Shown: one piece after another, positions 1 to 8,423 of the stretch
How the letters are laid out: the number at the start of each line of letters is the position of its first letter
How positions within the stretch are numbered: the first letter of the stretch is position 1
Assembly (NCBI RefSeq): GCF_002355595.1
Contig: NZ_AP017422.1
Location: forward strand, 5,150,823 to 5,214,822
DNA: 64,000 nucleotides
Source: Filimonas lacunae
GTDB lineage: Bacteria > Bacteroidota > Bacteroidia > Chitinophagales > Chitinophagaceae
Direction of reading: 5' to 3'
Program-made: the position numbers and the translations under genes
Notes under the pieces: generated by a model
Told to the model about the DNA's origin: nothing
The model's database searches: none
What the model saw: only the letters and a program-made list of their open reading frames with translations

Positions 1-40
1 AGCCCTGCTTATCTGGTTGCTGGTAGGTTGTAGTAGCCAT
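1..40 (-). CDS. trpB: Probable tryptophan synthase beta chain, N-terminus only
   Basis: An ATG at 38-40 opens a minus-strand frame that runs off the left edge (MATTTYQQPDKQG). It begins 6 bases after the trpF stop, where trpB would be expected in a trpEGDCFB(A) operon, and short N-termini of the type MATTTYQ are usual for Bacteroidota TrpB. Only 13 residues are visible, so the call rests mainly on operon position. TrpB would make L-tryptophan from indole and serine. Confidence 0.6.
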   Translation of the reverse strand, partial: MATTTYQQPDKQG

Positions 41-46
41 GATAAT

Positions 47-748
47 TTAGTATAGTTTAAGCCCGTCGAGGAAGGTGCGTATTTTGCCCATATCCTTTAC
101 ACCGGGTAGTACTTCAAATTTGCTGTTGATGTCTAAAGCAAACAGATCTTTAGCCACAGCAGTTTTCTGAAATTCGTGCAGCTTGTCCACATCTTCGGGG
201 GCAATGCCACCACTGAGAAAATAGGGTTTCTGAATGTTAAGCCCGTTCAACAGTTCCCAGTTGAACTTTTTGCCCGTGCCGCCATAGCCAGAACCTTCCG
301 TGTCGAACAGGAACATATCTGCGGTATCGTAGTAATCTTTAATCTTCCACATCAGGTTATCTTCTTCTGACACCCGAAACGCTTTGATTACCGTAACGTA
401 GTCGGCTATTTTTTCGCAATAGCGCGGACTTTCATCACCATGCAGCTGTACCAGGTATAAACCACATTCATCTACCGTGCGCAGTACATCATCAATAGCA
501 GCATTTACAAACACACCAACTTTGTTGATACGCCCTCTTATTTTTTTAATGTCCGATGCCGGCATGCTTTTGAATACATACCTCGGCGACCGCGGATAAA
601 AAATAAACCCGGCAAATTCAACGCCCAGTGCGTCCAGTTCCTGTACCTGTTCTACGCGGGTCATTCCGCATACTTTTACTCTGATACCACGGTGCGCTTC
701 AATAGAAGCGCCGGGATGCATTGGATTGTCGTACGTGCTCTGTTCCAT
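47..748 (-). CDS. trpF: Phosphoribosylanthranilate isomerase
   Basis: TrpF performs the Amadori rearrangement of phosphoribosylanthranilate in tryptophan synthesis. The TIM-barrel signature is clear: VKVCGMT with the general-base Cys at residue 27, LFDTEGSG carrying the general-acid Asp, and the phosphate-binding LSGGI near the C-terminus. At 233 residues it is about 20 longer than most TrpF proteins; the excess is an N-terminal extension before VKVCGMT. An alternative start at Met10 (base 721) would shorten this, and neither start has a Shine-Dalgarno sequence. It lies 17 bases after trpC and 6 before trpB, so it is part of one operon. Confidence 0.95.
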   Translation of the reverse strand: MEQSTYDNPMHPGASIEAHRGIRVKVCGMTRVEQVQELDALGVEFAGFIFYPRSPRYVFKSMPASDIKKIRGRINKVGVFVNAAIDDVLRTVDECGLYLVQLHGDESPRYCEKIADYVTVIKAFRVSEEDNLMWKIKDYYDTADMFLFDTEGSGYGGTGKKFNWELLNGLNIQKPYFLSGGIAPEDVDKLHEFQKTAVAKDLFALDINSKFEVLPGVKDMGKIRTFLDGLKLY

Positions 749-765
749 AGCCCTGCTTGTTTTAG

Positions 766-1542
766 TTACAATTGTTTAACAAAATCTGCAAAGGCAACCG
801 AAGGATCAGGTTGTTTCATAAAGTTTTCCCCGATAAGGAAGCCTTTAAAACCAGCCTGTCGTAATGTTTTGATGGTTTCCGGGCTGCTGATACCGCTTTC
901 CGCTACTCCCGGCTTGTGGGCCGGCATACGGCTAATGAGGCGCAAAGAGGTATTAATGTCTACTTCAAAGGTTTTCAGGTTCCGGTTGTTCACACCTACC
1001 ATATCCACTTCGTCGCAAATATGATCCAGTTCCGTTTCGTCGTGAATTTCCAGTAACACTTCCAGCTGCAGGCTTTTGGCATATGCTGCCAGTTGTTGCA
1101 CCTGAACAGTGGTTAAATTCGCTGCTATCAAAAGTATTACATCTGCGCCAATAGCCCTAGCTTCTGCTATCTGATACTCGTCAATTATGAAATCTTTCCG
1201 CAGAATGGGGATATTATTTTCCCGGGCCGCCAGCAAATCGTCGCTGCTACCCCCAAAAAAATGCTCATCCGTTAATACCGACAGCCCCGATGCGCCAAAT
1301 TGTGTATACGCCCTGGTTACATCAGCCACTTGGGCGTTGGCATTGATAATGCCTTTGGAAGGCGATTTACGCTTGTATTCCGCAATAATACCTGTACGCT
1401 GCGGATGCACCAGTGAAGCAGCCAGCGACAACGTGGGGCGGGTATATAGCTGGCTTTTTTCCAGCTGATCCAGACTTACCGTTGCTTTGCGAATAGCTAC
1501 TTCTTCTTTTTTCCTTGCTATAATGGTATCCAGAATGTTCAT
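766..1542 (-). CDS. trpC: Indole-3-glycerol-phosphate synthase
   Basis: This enzyme closes the indole ring, turning CdRP into indole-3-glycerol phosphate. Family motifs are in order: AEYKRKSPSKG (Glu55 and Lys57 by this start), the catalytic-lysine motif ILRKDF, LLEIH, GVNNRNL and AESGI. The frame stays open 8 codons upstream (to 1566), but that start would overlap trpD; the second Met (MNILDTI) leaves a 10-base gap and matches the usual TrpC N-terminus. It is a stand-alone TrpC, not fused to TrpF, which follows as a separate gene. Confidence 0.95.
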   Translation of the reverse strand: MNILDTIIARKKEEVAIRKATVSLDQLEKSQLYTRPTLSLAASLVHPQRTGIIAEYKRKSPSKGIINANAQVADVTRAYTQFGASGLSVLTDEHFFGGSSDDLLAARENNIPILRKDFIIDEYQIAEARAIGADVILLIAANLTTVQVQQLAAYAKSLQLEVLLEIHDETELDHICDEVDMVGVNNRNLKTFEVDINTSLRLISRMPAHKPGVAESGISSPETIKTLRQAGFKGFLIGENFMKQPDPSVAFADFVKQL

Positions 1543-1552
1543 AGTATTGGAT

Positions 1553-2545
1553 TTACTGTAAGGCAATCAATTTAGTCAAACAGGCATTGGCTTTACCCGA
1601 TTCCAGGCTATCTACCGCAGCCACATACGCATCGTTATACGTTGCATAGTTTCCGGTGCAATGCAATGCCATAGCCGCATTCGCCAGCACTACGGCATTC
1701 TGTGCCCAGGAGCCTTCGCCTTTTAATATGGTTTTGAATATTTTACAAGCTTCTTCCGGTGTGTTACCACCGTAAATATCCTGCTGCGCCACCTGGCGTT
1801 TGCCCAGTTGCTCCGGCGTCATAATAGCTTCACCGGAATGGGTGATTACCTTGGTATCGGCAGTTAAAGAAATTTCGTCGTACCCATCCAGGCTATGAAT
1901 AATAGCGAATGGATTGCCGGACTGCTGCAGGAGATAATTATACACCCTGGCCATTTCCAGGTTATACACCCCCACCAGCTGGTAAGCAGGAGACGCCGGG
2001 TTAACCATGGGGCCTAAAATATTAAAAAAGGTACGCAGCCCAAGGTTTTTACGGATAGGCCCTACTGATTTCAACGCCGGGTGAAACACCGGTGCATGCA
2101 GGAAACAGATGCCCGCTTCTTCCACTTCTTTTTTCAGCTGGGCCGCGTCACTTTTAAATGTATACCCCAGTTGCTCCATTACATTAGAAGCACCGCTGAT
2201 GCTGGTAGCGCCATAGTTGCCATGCTTGGCTACTTTCTGACCGGCACCTGCTACAATAAAGCAAGCCAGTGTAGAAATATTAAAGGTGTTTTTACCATCA
2301 CCACCTGTACCAACTATATCAATCAATTTATGATCGCCCAAATCCACCTTCACACATAAGCCCAATAACGCATCCCTGAAACCCTGTAATTCTTCAATAG
2401 TTACGCTGCGCATTAAAAACACCGTGATAAAGGCGGTTACTTCATGCTCGCTAAAATGACCATTAGATATGTTGGTGAGAATTTCCTTAGCCTGCTCGCG
2501 GCTAAGTGTTTTATGTTCGAATAAGTATTGTAATATCTTTTTCAT
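1553..2545 (-). CDS. trpD: Anthranilate phosphoribosyltransferase
   Basis: TrpD transfers phosphoribose from PRPP to anthranilate. The glycine-rich PRPP loop GTGGDG is at residues 79-84, followed by KNTFNIST, and VAKHGN with the following small-residue stretch is conserved. Its 330 residues are the normal length. It is separate from TrpG, unlike the fused enzymes of some enterobacteria. It sits 51 bases after trpG and 10 before trpC in the trp operon. Confidence 0.96.
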   Translation of the reverse strand: MKKILQYLFEHKTLSREQAKEILTNISNGHFSEHEVTAFITVFLMRSVTIEELQGFRDALLGLCVKVDLGDHKLIDIVGTGGDGKNTFNISTLACFIVAGAGQKVAKHGNYGATSISGASNVMEQLGYTFKSDAAQLKKEVEEAGICFLHAPVFHPALKSVGPIRKNLGLRTFFNILGPMVNPASPAYQLVGVYNLEMARVYNYLLQQSGNPFAIIHSLDGYDEISLTADTKVITHSGEAIMTPEQLGKRQVAQQDIYGGNTPEEACKIFKTILKGEGSWAQNAVVLANAAMALHCTGNYATYNDAYVAAVDSLESGKANACLTKLIALQ

Positions 2546-2596
2546 TGTTATCTGTTGTGTATGTGTTGAAATCCGGTTTTCCGTTACTGTGGTTAT

Positions 2597-3169
2597 TTAT
2601 TGGGCCAGCCAGTTGCGGATAATGGATTCTCCCTGGGGCGTTAACACACTTTCGGGATGAAACTGTACACCACGTATATCATAGGTTTTATGTTGCAATG
2701 CCATGATAAAACCTAAGTCGTCTTCTGCAGTAATTTCCAGTTCTGCGGGAAAATTATCTTTGCTTACTACCCAGGAGTGATAGCGTCCCACATCCATACG
2801 GGAGGGCAGACCTGCAAACAAAGGAGCCTTTGTAGCCAGTATGTTCATAGGCATGGCCACACCATGATACACGGTAGACAGGTTGGTGAGCGTACCACCA
2901 AAAGCTTCACCAATGGCCTGATGGCCAAGGCATACACCCAGTATAGATTTGGTAGCGGCGTACTCTTTAATCAAAGGCAGTAACAAGCCTGCTTCGGAAG
3001 GAATGCCAGGGCCGGGCGATAAGATAATTTTATCGTAAGCTTTCACCTCTTCCAATGCTATTTTATCGTTGCGAACTACATCTACCTTATCACCGGTAAT
3101 TTTCTCCACCAGGTGAACCAGGTTATAGGTAAATGAATCGTAGTTATCGAACACTAATATTTTAGACAC
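2597..3169 (-). CDS. trpG: Anthranilate synthase, glutamine amidotransferase subunit
   Basis: This class I glutamine amidotransferase supplies ammonia to TrpE. The catalytic triad is visible: Cys80 in GVCLGHQ, and His171 and Glu173 in QFHPES. The oxyanion-hole region SPGPG is at about residue 51. Its 190 residues are normal. It lies 29 bases downstream of trpE. Such subunits can also serve PabB, but the operon makes tryptophan synthesis the main role. Confidence 0.96.
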   Translation of the reverse strand: MSKILVFDNYDSFTYNLVHLVEKITGDKVDVVRNDKIALEEVKAYDKIILSPGPGIPSEAGLLLPLIKEYAATKSILGVCLGHQAIGEAFGGTLTNLSTVYHGVAMPMNILATKAPLFAGLPSRMDVGRYHSWVVSKDNFPAELEITAEDDLGFIMALQHKTYDIRGVQFHPESVLTPQGESIIRNWLAQ

Positions 3170-3198
3170 GGTATTCTTATTTAATGCTTGAGCAATGT

Positions 3199-4647
3199 TT
3201 AGATTTCTGAGGCCAGCACAATAGCCTTTTTCAGCGCACCTAATTTGTTGTTTACTTCCTGCAATTCACTTTCTGGTTTGGAAGCAGCTACTACACCGGC
3301 GCCAGCCTGGTAGTACAACGTGTTTTGCCTGCTTAAGAAAGTGCGTATCATAATAGCGTGATTGCAACTACCATCAAAGCCCATAAAACCAATACAACCA
3401 CCATAGTAACCACGTTGTGTGGGTTCGTTGCTGTTAATCAGCTCCATAGCCTTGAACTTAGGCGCACCGCTTAAAGTACCTGCGGGGAAAGTGGCAGCCA
3501 GTAAAGAGAAAGGATTCACGCCTTTTTCTGTATTACCGGTCACTTCACTTACCAGGTGTATCACGTGCGAATAGTATTGCACCTGCCTGTAATGCTTTAC
3601 CGTAACGTTATGGCTGATGCGACTTAAATCGTTACGGGCCAGATCAACCAGCATGGTATGTTCTGCATTTTCTTTGGCATCTTCCAGCAATTCAGCTGCC
3701 AGTTGCCTGTCTTTCTCAGCATCACCTGTTCTTTTAAAAGTGCCGGCAATAGGATGTACTACTGCTTCGCCATCTTTTACAATCAGCTGCGACTCGGGGC
3801 TGGAGCCCATTAATTTATAATCGCCGTAATCGAAATAGAATAAATAGGGTGACGGATTAATATTGCGCAATGCGCGGTATACGTTAAAGTCGTCTCCAGT
3901 GAATTGTTGCTGAAAACGGCGGCTTAATACAATCTGAAACACGTCCCCTCTTAAACAGCTTTGAATGCCTTTTTGCACCATAGCCCTGTAATCTTCATCT
4001 TCCATATTGGATGTTTCTTCGCCTTTAGGGCTGAAAGGATATACAGGAACGTCTTTGCTTCTGATCAGTGACTCTACCATGTTCACTTCACTTTCCAAAC
4101 CGGGCACCTGGTTTTCGCAGATGTACATTTCATCTTTGAAATGATTAATAGCAATCACATACTGATATAAGCGGTAACGCATCAAAGGCAGTGAAGGCCT
4201 TGTTTCGTTGGCTATAGTGGCCGGCTTAACGGCAGCATTTTGTTTGGGAGAAAAAGAGATGGTATCGAAAAACTGAACGGCGTCGTAAGAAGTGTAACCA
4301 AATAAACCCTGTGCTATTCTGGCCGTCGCCTCGCTGGTTTCAGCCGCTTCGAAAGAATCCATAAAACTCCAGATGATCTGTGGTACGTCCTGGGTGTTTT
4401 TAATGGATTGTTTTTCAGGCTTTTGGGTAGGGTATTTTAACTCCAGCGTTTCTTTATTGATAATTTCTATGCCTGCAATGGCGTTAATGGCAATGATGGA
4501 GTAACTGTTTTCAGCGGCGTGGTAATCAGTACTTTCCAACAATATGGTATCTCTGAACCGATCCCGCAACCTGAGGTAAATTCCTACCGGTGTGTACACA
4601 TCCGAGAGCATCTTTTTGCACCGGGTAGTAATGGCTACTTTTTTCAT
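3199..4647 (-). CDS. trpE: Anthranilate synthase component I
   Basis: TrpE converts chorismate and ammonia to anthranilate, the first committed step of tryptophan synthesis. The N-terminal half carries the tryptophan feedback motif LLES at residues 36-39 with a downstream NSYS. The C-terminal chorismate-binding domain has the usual motifs: VFQIVLSRRF, GSSPE, HPIAGT, DLARND and the catalytic-His motif YSHVIHLVS. It is 482 residues and the first structural gene of the trp operon, preceded by a leader peptide and attenuator. Regulation is therefore likely at two levels: feedback inhibition of the enzyme and transcription attenuation. Confidence 0.97.
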   Translation of the reverse strand: MKKVAITTRCKKMLSDVYTPVGIYLRLRDRFRDTILLESTDYHAAENSYSIIAINAIAGIEIINKETLELKYPTQKPEKQSIKNTQDVPQIIWSFMDSFEAAETSEATARIAQGLFGYTSYDAVQFFDTISFSPKQNAAVKPATIANETRPSLPLMRYRLYQYVIAINHFKDEMYICENQVPGLESEVNMVESLIRSKDVPVYPFSPKGEETSNMEDEDYRAMVQKGIQSCLRGDVFQIVLSRRFQQQFTGDDFNVYRALRNINPSPYLFYFDYGDYKLMGSSPESQLIVKDGEAVVHPIAGTFKRTGDAEKDRQLAAELLEDAKENAEHTMLVDLARNDLSRISHNVTVKHYRQVQYYSHVIHLVSEVTGNTEKGVNPFSLLAATFPAGTLSGAPKFKAMELINSNEPTQRGYYGGCIGFMGFDGSCNHAIMIRTFLSRQNTLYYQAGAGVVAASKPESELQEVNNKLGALKKAIVLASEI

Positions 4648-4680
4648 TTTTTAATTTTCAATTGTACATGGTAAAAACAA

Positions 4681-4711
4681 AAAGGCCCCGACACGTCTGT
4701 CGAGGCCTTTT
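4681..4711 (-). terminator. trp attenuator terminator hairpin
   Basis: On the minus-strand RNA a 13-bp stem, AAAGGCCUCGACA (4698-4710) with UGUCGGGGCCUUU (4681-4693), has one G-U pair and a 4-base loop and runs into a U-rich stretch. It lies 34 bases before trpE. Its 5' arm can instead pair with CUGUCGGGGC (4744-4753), which is inside the leader-peptide reading frame. The two helices exclude each other, as in a classical attenuator. Confidence 0.88.
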
Positions 4712-4737
4712 AATATAGTTGAGTATTGGCAATGCCG

Positions 4738-4800
4738 CTACCAGCCCCGACAGGAGTTAGTATGCCACCACCAAATTTTATTGATCAACTGTACTTTCAT
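4738..4800 (-). CDS. trpL: trp leader peptide (20 residues)
   Basis: A 20-codon frame upstream of trpE starts with ATG at 4798-4800 and ends at TAG 4738-4740. It contains three consecutive Trp codons at positions 10-12 (IWWWH) and a fourth as the last sense codon. Codons 16-19 are the same bases that form the antiterminator arm. A ribosome waiting at WWW would leave that arm free to pair with 4697-4706 and block the terminator; one reaching the stop codon would cover it. No strong promoter was found in the 63 bases back to hisB, so part of the transcription may come from the his operon. Confidence 0.9.
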   Translation of the reverse strand: MKVQLINKIWWWHTNSCRGW

Positions 4801-4863
4801 AACCCTACGAAATTGCGACAGAGATTTGATACCACCAAATAAAATCAATTTTTCTGCAAAATA

Positions 4864-6012
4864 TTACAACACTCCCTTGGTACTGGGCAGGTAATTATGC
4901 AACGGATCGCGTTTTACCGCCATACGTATGGCTTTGGCAAATGCTTTGAAAATAGCTTCGATTTTATGATGTTCGTTTTCACCCTTACACTCAATATTCA
5001 GGTTGCATTTAGCAGCATCGCTGAACGATTTAAAGAAGTGAAAGAACATTTCTGTAGGCATCTCTCCTATCTTCTCTCTTTTAAACTCGGCATCCCATAC
5101 AATCCAGTTACGACCACCAAAATCGATGAGCACTTTAGCTTCTGCTTCATCCATAGGTAACGCAAAACCATAGCGTTCCATACCACGCTTATCTGCCAGT
5201 GCCTGGGCAAATGCTTCACCTAACGCAATGCCGGTATCTTCAATGGTATGATGCTCATCTATATGTAAATCGCCTTGTGTTTGGATAGTGAGGTCCATTT
5301 TACCATGACGAGCAATCTGATCCAGCATGTGATCGAAAAAGCCCAGTCCTGTATGAATCGCTGCTTTACCACTGCCATCCAGGTTTAATTCCACATGAAT
5401 TTTAGTTTCGCTGGTGTTGCGGTCATGTACTACCTGGCGCAGGCCCAGTTTCAGATATTCATAAACAGGCTTCCACTCCGTGGTTTCCAATGCAATACAA
5501 GCATCCCAACCGCCAGCAGGTGGTGTTTGTTTTTGCAGCTCTTCGGCACCCAATGAAGGATCGTTGTTTAACCAGATAGCTTTACAACCTAAGTTGCGGG
5601 CCAGCACTACATCGGTAATACGGTCGCCAATAACATAGCTATTGGCCAGATCATAGTCCGGATTATTGATATACGCCGTAAGCATCCCTGTTTCAGGCTT
5701 GCGGGTAGGCTGATTATCTTTTGCAAATGTTTTATCAAAGAAGGCCGCGCTAAAACGGATACCTTCGTTTTCCAGGCTTTTCATAACAAAGTTTTGAATA
5801 GGCCAGAAAGTATCTTCGGGATAACTATCTGTACCCAACCCATCCTGGTTACTCACTACTACCAGTTCATAATCCAGTTCTGCCGCAATGCGGGAAAGAT
5901 AGGTGAACACACCTGGATAAAATTCCAGCTTCTCCCAGCTATCAATCTGGTAAGTGGGCGGCGCTTCTTTTATTAATGTGCCATCTCTATCTATAAACAA
6001 AACTCTTTTCAT
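4864..6012 (-). CDS. hisB: Bifunctional histidinol-phosphatase / imidazoleglycerol-phosphate dehydratase
   Basis: This fused enzyme catalyses two histidine steps. Residues 1 to about 170 are a HAD phosphatase with the nucleophile motif DRDGT (Asp8 and Asp10). Residues about 190-382 are the dehydratase, with its metal-binding His motifs [20 protein letters not shown] and EHHKIEA. In the E. coli enzyme the phosphatase binds zinc through three Cys and one His; the matching stretch here ([16 protein letters not shown]) has no Cys or His, so the zinc cluster appears absent. It is the last his gene of the cluster and is followed directly by the trp leader. hisH, hisA, hisF and hisI are not in the window. 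Confidence 0.95.
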   Translation of the reverse strand: MKRVLFIDRDGTLIKEAPPTYQIDSWEKLEFYPGVFTYLSRIAAELDYELVVVSNQDGLGTDSYPEDTFWPIQNFVMKSLENEGIRFSAAFFDKTFAKDNQPTRKPETGMLTAYINNPDYDLANSYVIGDRITDVVLARNLGCKAIWLNNDPSLGAEELQKQTPPAGGWDACIALETTEWKPVYEYLKLGLRQVVHDRNTSETKIHVELNLDGSGKAAIHTGLGFFDHMLDQIARHGKMDLTIQTQGDLHIDEHHTIEDTGIALGEAFAQALADKRGMERYGFALPMDEAEAKVLIDFGGRNWIVWDAEFKREKIGEMPTEMFFHFFKSFSDAAKCNLNIECKGENEHHKIEAIFKAFAKAIRMAVKRDPLHNYLPSTKGVL

Positions 6013-6032
6013 ACAGTAACGAATTCCTTTTT

Positions 6033-7328
6033 CTATTGGTAAATAATACGATATATGCGACCGGTAACATCATCACTTACATACAGTGATCCATCCGGGC
6101 CCTGCGCCAGTCCACAAGGACGGTGTTTGGCTTCTCCGGTAGAAACAATCTTATCGGCAAGGGCAAAGTTGTTGGCAAAAATTTCCCATTCACCGGCAGG
6201 CTTGCCATCTTTGAAAGGCACAAATGCTACAAAGTAACCTTGTTGTTGTGGAGAGCGGTTCCATGAACCGTGAAAAGCAATAAAAGCACCATTACGGTAT
6301 TTTTCAGGGAACATAGTGCCGGTATAAAACAGCAGTCCGTTAGGCGCCAGATGACCAGGGAAAGCATAGATAGGATTTATTGCTTTTTCACCACCTGTTT
6401 TCTTGCCATCGCCACCATATTCAGGAGCCACCATTTTATTTTTCTGTAACTGATCGTAATAGATATACGGCCAGCCGGCATCATCGCCCTGCTTTAATGC
6501 GTACAAACACTCTGCAGGTAATTCAGCACCTTGTTGCTCGTTGTAATATTCAGGAAACATATCAAACAAACCATCACGCCCGTGCTGCATTACAAACAGC
6601 TGGTTATTGGTGTTGTTCCAGTCTAACCCTACTACGTTACGCAGGCCGGTGGCATAGCGTGTGCCTTCTGTAAAGTTTTGGCCAGGTTTATCGGCTTTAA
6701 ATTGCCAGATACCGGCTGCATAATCCAGCAATGGACAAGGATACTTGCCTTTAGAACCTTTTTGCCTGTCCTGCTCCTGGCAGGAGTTAGAAGGTGCGCC
6801 GATATTTACATAGATGTTTCCGTTGTTGTCCAACACTATAGACTTGCTTTCGTGCTGGCGGCGGAATAACAAGCCTGTGATAATTTTTTCCGGTGCAGTT
6901 TTATTCACTACCTGTTGCTGCGCATCCAGTTTGTAGCGAAAAACTTCACTATCGGAAGATGCATATAAGTAATCATTTTTAATAGTAATACCAGTGCCAT
7001 TGAAATTGCCAAAGCCAGTAATGTTATCAGCTTTACCATCGCCATTGGTGTCTTTTAGCAGCAGAATACCTTTGCCATCTTTTGTTCTTTGCAATTTCAC
7101 ATAGATATCGCCCTTTGCGGTTACAGCTATATGTCTAGCCTTTCCAATGCCATCTGCCACCTGCAGGGCCTTAAATCCGGAGGGCAATACCAATCCGGCA
7201 TTATCAGCGTCTGGTGTTACGGTTGCTTTTATTATCCTGGCGCTATCATCACCGGCGGCCATTGCGGTTTGAGTCACTGCAAAAGCTGTGAAGGCGATGA
7301 GCGATGCGTACAGCCATTTCTTTTTCAT
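6033..7328 (-). CDS. Secreted sorbosone/glucose-dehydrogenase-like beta-propeller protein
   Basis: The protein has a signal peptide ([13 protein letters not shown]... cleaved near AMA-AGDD) and about 400 residues of the PQQ-dependent sugar dehydrogenase / L-sorbosone dehydrogenase propeller type. Typical pieces are [34 protein letters not shown] and [19 protein letters not shown]. Such proteins work in the periplasm or outside the cell; the substrate cannot be told from sequence, and PQQ binding is only inferred. It is oddly placed inside the his operon, 21 bases upstream of hisB and 21 downstream of hisC, so it is probably co-transcribed with histidine genes although no histidine-related role is known to me. 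Confidence 0.8.
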   Translation of the reverse strand: MKKKWLYASLIAFTAFAVTQTAMAAGDDSARIIKATVTPDADNAGLVLPSGFKALQVADGIGKARHIAVTAKGDIYVKLQRTKDGKGILLLKDTNGDGKADNITGFGNFNGTGITIKNDYLYASSDSEVFRYKLDAQQQVVNKTAPEKIITGLLFRRQHESKSIVLDNNGNIYVNIGAPSNSCQEQDRQKGSKGKYPCPLLDYAAGIWQFKADKPGQNFTEGTRYATGLRNVVGLDWNNTNNQLFVMQHGRDGLFDMFPEYYNEQQGAELPAECLYALKQGDDAGWPYIYYDQLQKNKMVAPEYGGDGKKTGGEKAINPIYAFPGHLAPNGLLFYTGTMFPEKYRNGAFIAFHGSWNRSPQQQGYFVAFVPFKDGKPAGEWEIFANNFALADKIVSTGEAKHRPCGLAQGPDGSLYVSDDVTGRIYRIIYQ

Positions 7329-7349
7329 AGTATATCTGTTTATACTCTG

Positions 7350-8396
7350 CTAATTTAACTGATTCAGGGCATCAACCAACGCCGTATTCTCTTCTTCTGT
7401 ACCAATGGTAATACGCAAACAATCTTCACACAACAGCACATTGCTTCTATCGCGCACTACAATGCCTTTTTCCAGCAGATAATTATAAACGTCACGCGCC
7501 TTATTAATTTTCACCAGCAGGAAATTAGCGTCGGAAGGATACACTTTCTGCACACCGGGCAACTGCACCAGCACTTCTGCCAATGCATTACGCATATCTA
7601 CCAGCAAACGGATCATATCGTTTACCTGTCCCACTTCTTCCAATGCTTTCAGCGCCAGCTCCTGTGTAACCTGGTTAATATTATAGGGCGGCTTCACTCG
7701 GTCCATGACATTGATAATTTCTTTGGACGCGAATGCCATTCCCAGGCGTAAACCAGCCAGCCCCCAGGCTTTACTGAATGTTTGCAGCACCACCAGGTTG
7801 GGATACTCAGCCAGCTCCTGCACCCACGATTTCTGGCGGGCAAAGTTGATATAGGCTTCATCTACTACTACCAGGCCGTTAAAATTGTTGAGTACGGTTT
7901 CTATATCCTGCCTGTGTAAGCTGTTACCGGTAGGATTATTAGGAGAACAGATCCATATGATTTTAGTATTCTCATCTGCCAGCGTTTCCAGGTGTGCAAG
8001 ATTTAACTGAAAATCGTCCAGCAATGGCGCTTTGCGAATTTCCACATCATTAATTTCAGCGCTCACCTGGTACATACCATAGGTAGGCGGGCAGATAATG
8101 ATATTATCTTTCCCCGGTGTACAGAAGCAACGGTACAACAGATCGATACATTCATCGCTGCCATTGCCCAGGAAAATGCTTTCAGCGGCTACAGATTTCA
8201 CCTGGCTGATTGCCTGTTTTACTTTTACCTGGTGTGGATCGGGGTAACGGTTATACCATTTATTTAACGGAGAGCCCAGGCTGTTTTCGTTGGCATCTAA
8301 AAATACTTTTGCTTCGCCACTGAATTCATCGCGGGCAGAAGAATAAGGAGCCAGATTTTTTATATTACTACGTACCAGTTTATTGATATCGAACAT
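7350..8396 (-). CDS. hisC: Histidinol-phosphate aminotransferase
   Basis: HisC is a class I/II PLP aminotransferase that makes histidinol phosphate from imidazole-acetol phosphate. The PLP lysine is Lys209 in TFSKAWGLAGLRLG. The substrate and PLP-phosphate motifs SPNNPTGN, VVDEAYINF and the C-terminal RITIGT are present, and 348 residues is normal. It follows hisD by 27 bases. The HisC family overlaps with aromatic aminotransferases, but position within hisGDC settles the call. Confidence 0.95.
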   Translation of the reverse strand: MFDINKLVRSNIKNLAPYSSARDEFSGEAKVFLDANENSLGSPLNKWYNRYPDPHQVKVKQAISQVKSVAAESIFLGNGSDECIDLLYRCFCTPGKDNIIICPPTYGMYQVSAEINDVEIRKAPLLDDFQLNLAHLETLADENTKIIWICSPNNPTGNSLHRQDIETVLNNFNGLVVVDEAYINFARQKSWVQELAEYPNLVVLQTFSKAWGLAGLRLGMAFASKEIINVMDRVKPPYNINQVTQELALKALEEVGQVNDMIRLLVDMRNALAEVLVQLPGVQKVYPSDANFLLVKINKARDVYNYLLEKGIVVRDRSNVLLCEDCLRITIGTEEENTALVDALNQLN

Positions 8397-8423
8397 GATT
8401 GCTAGTTTAGTTGTGTTGGTTTG

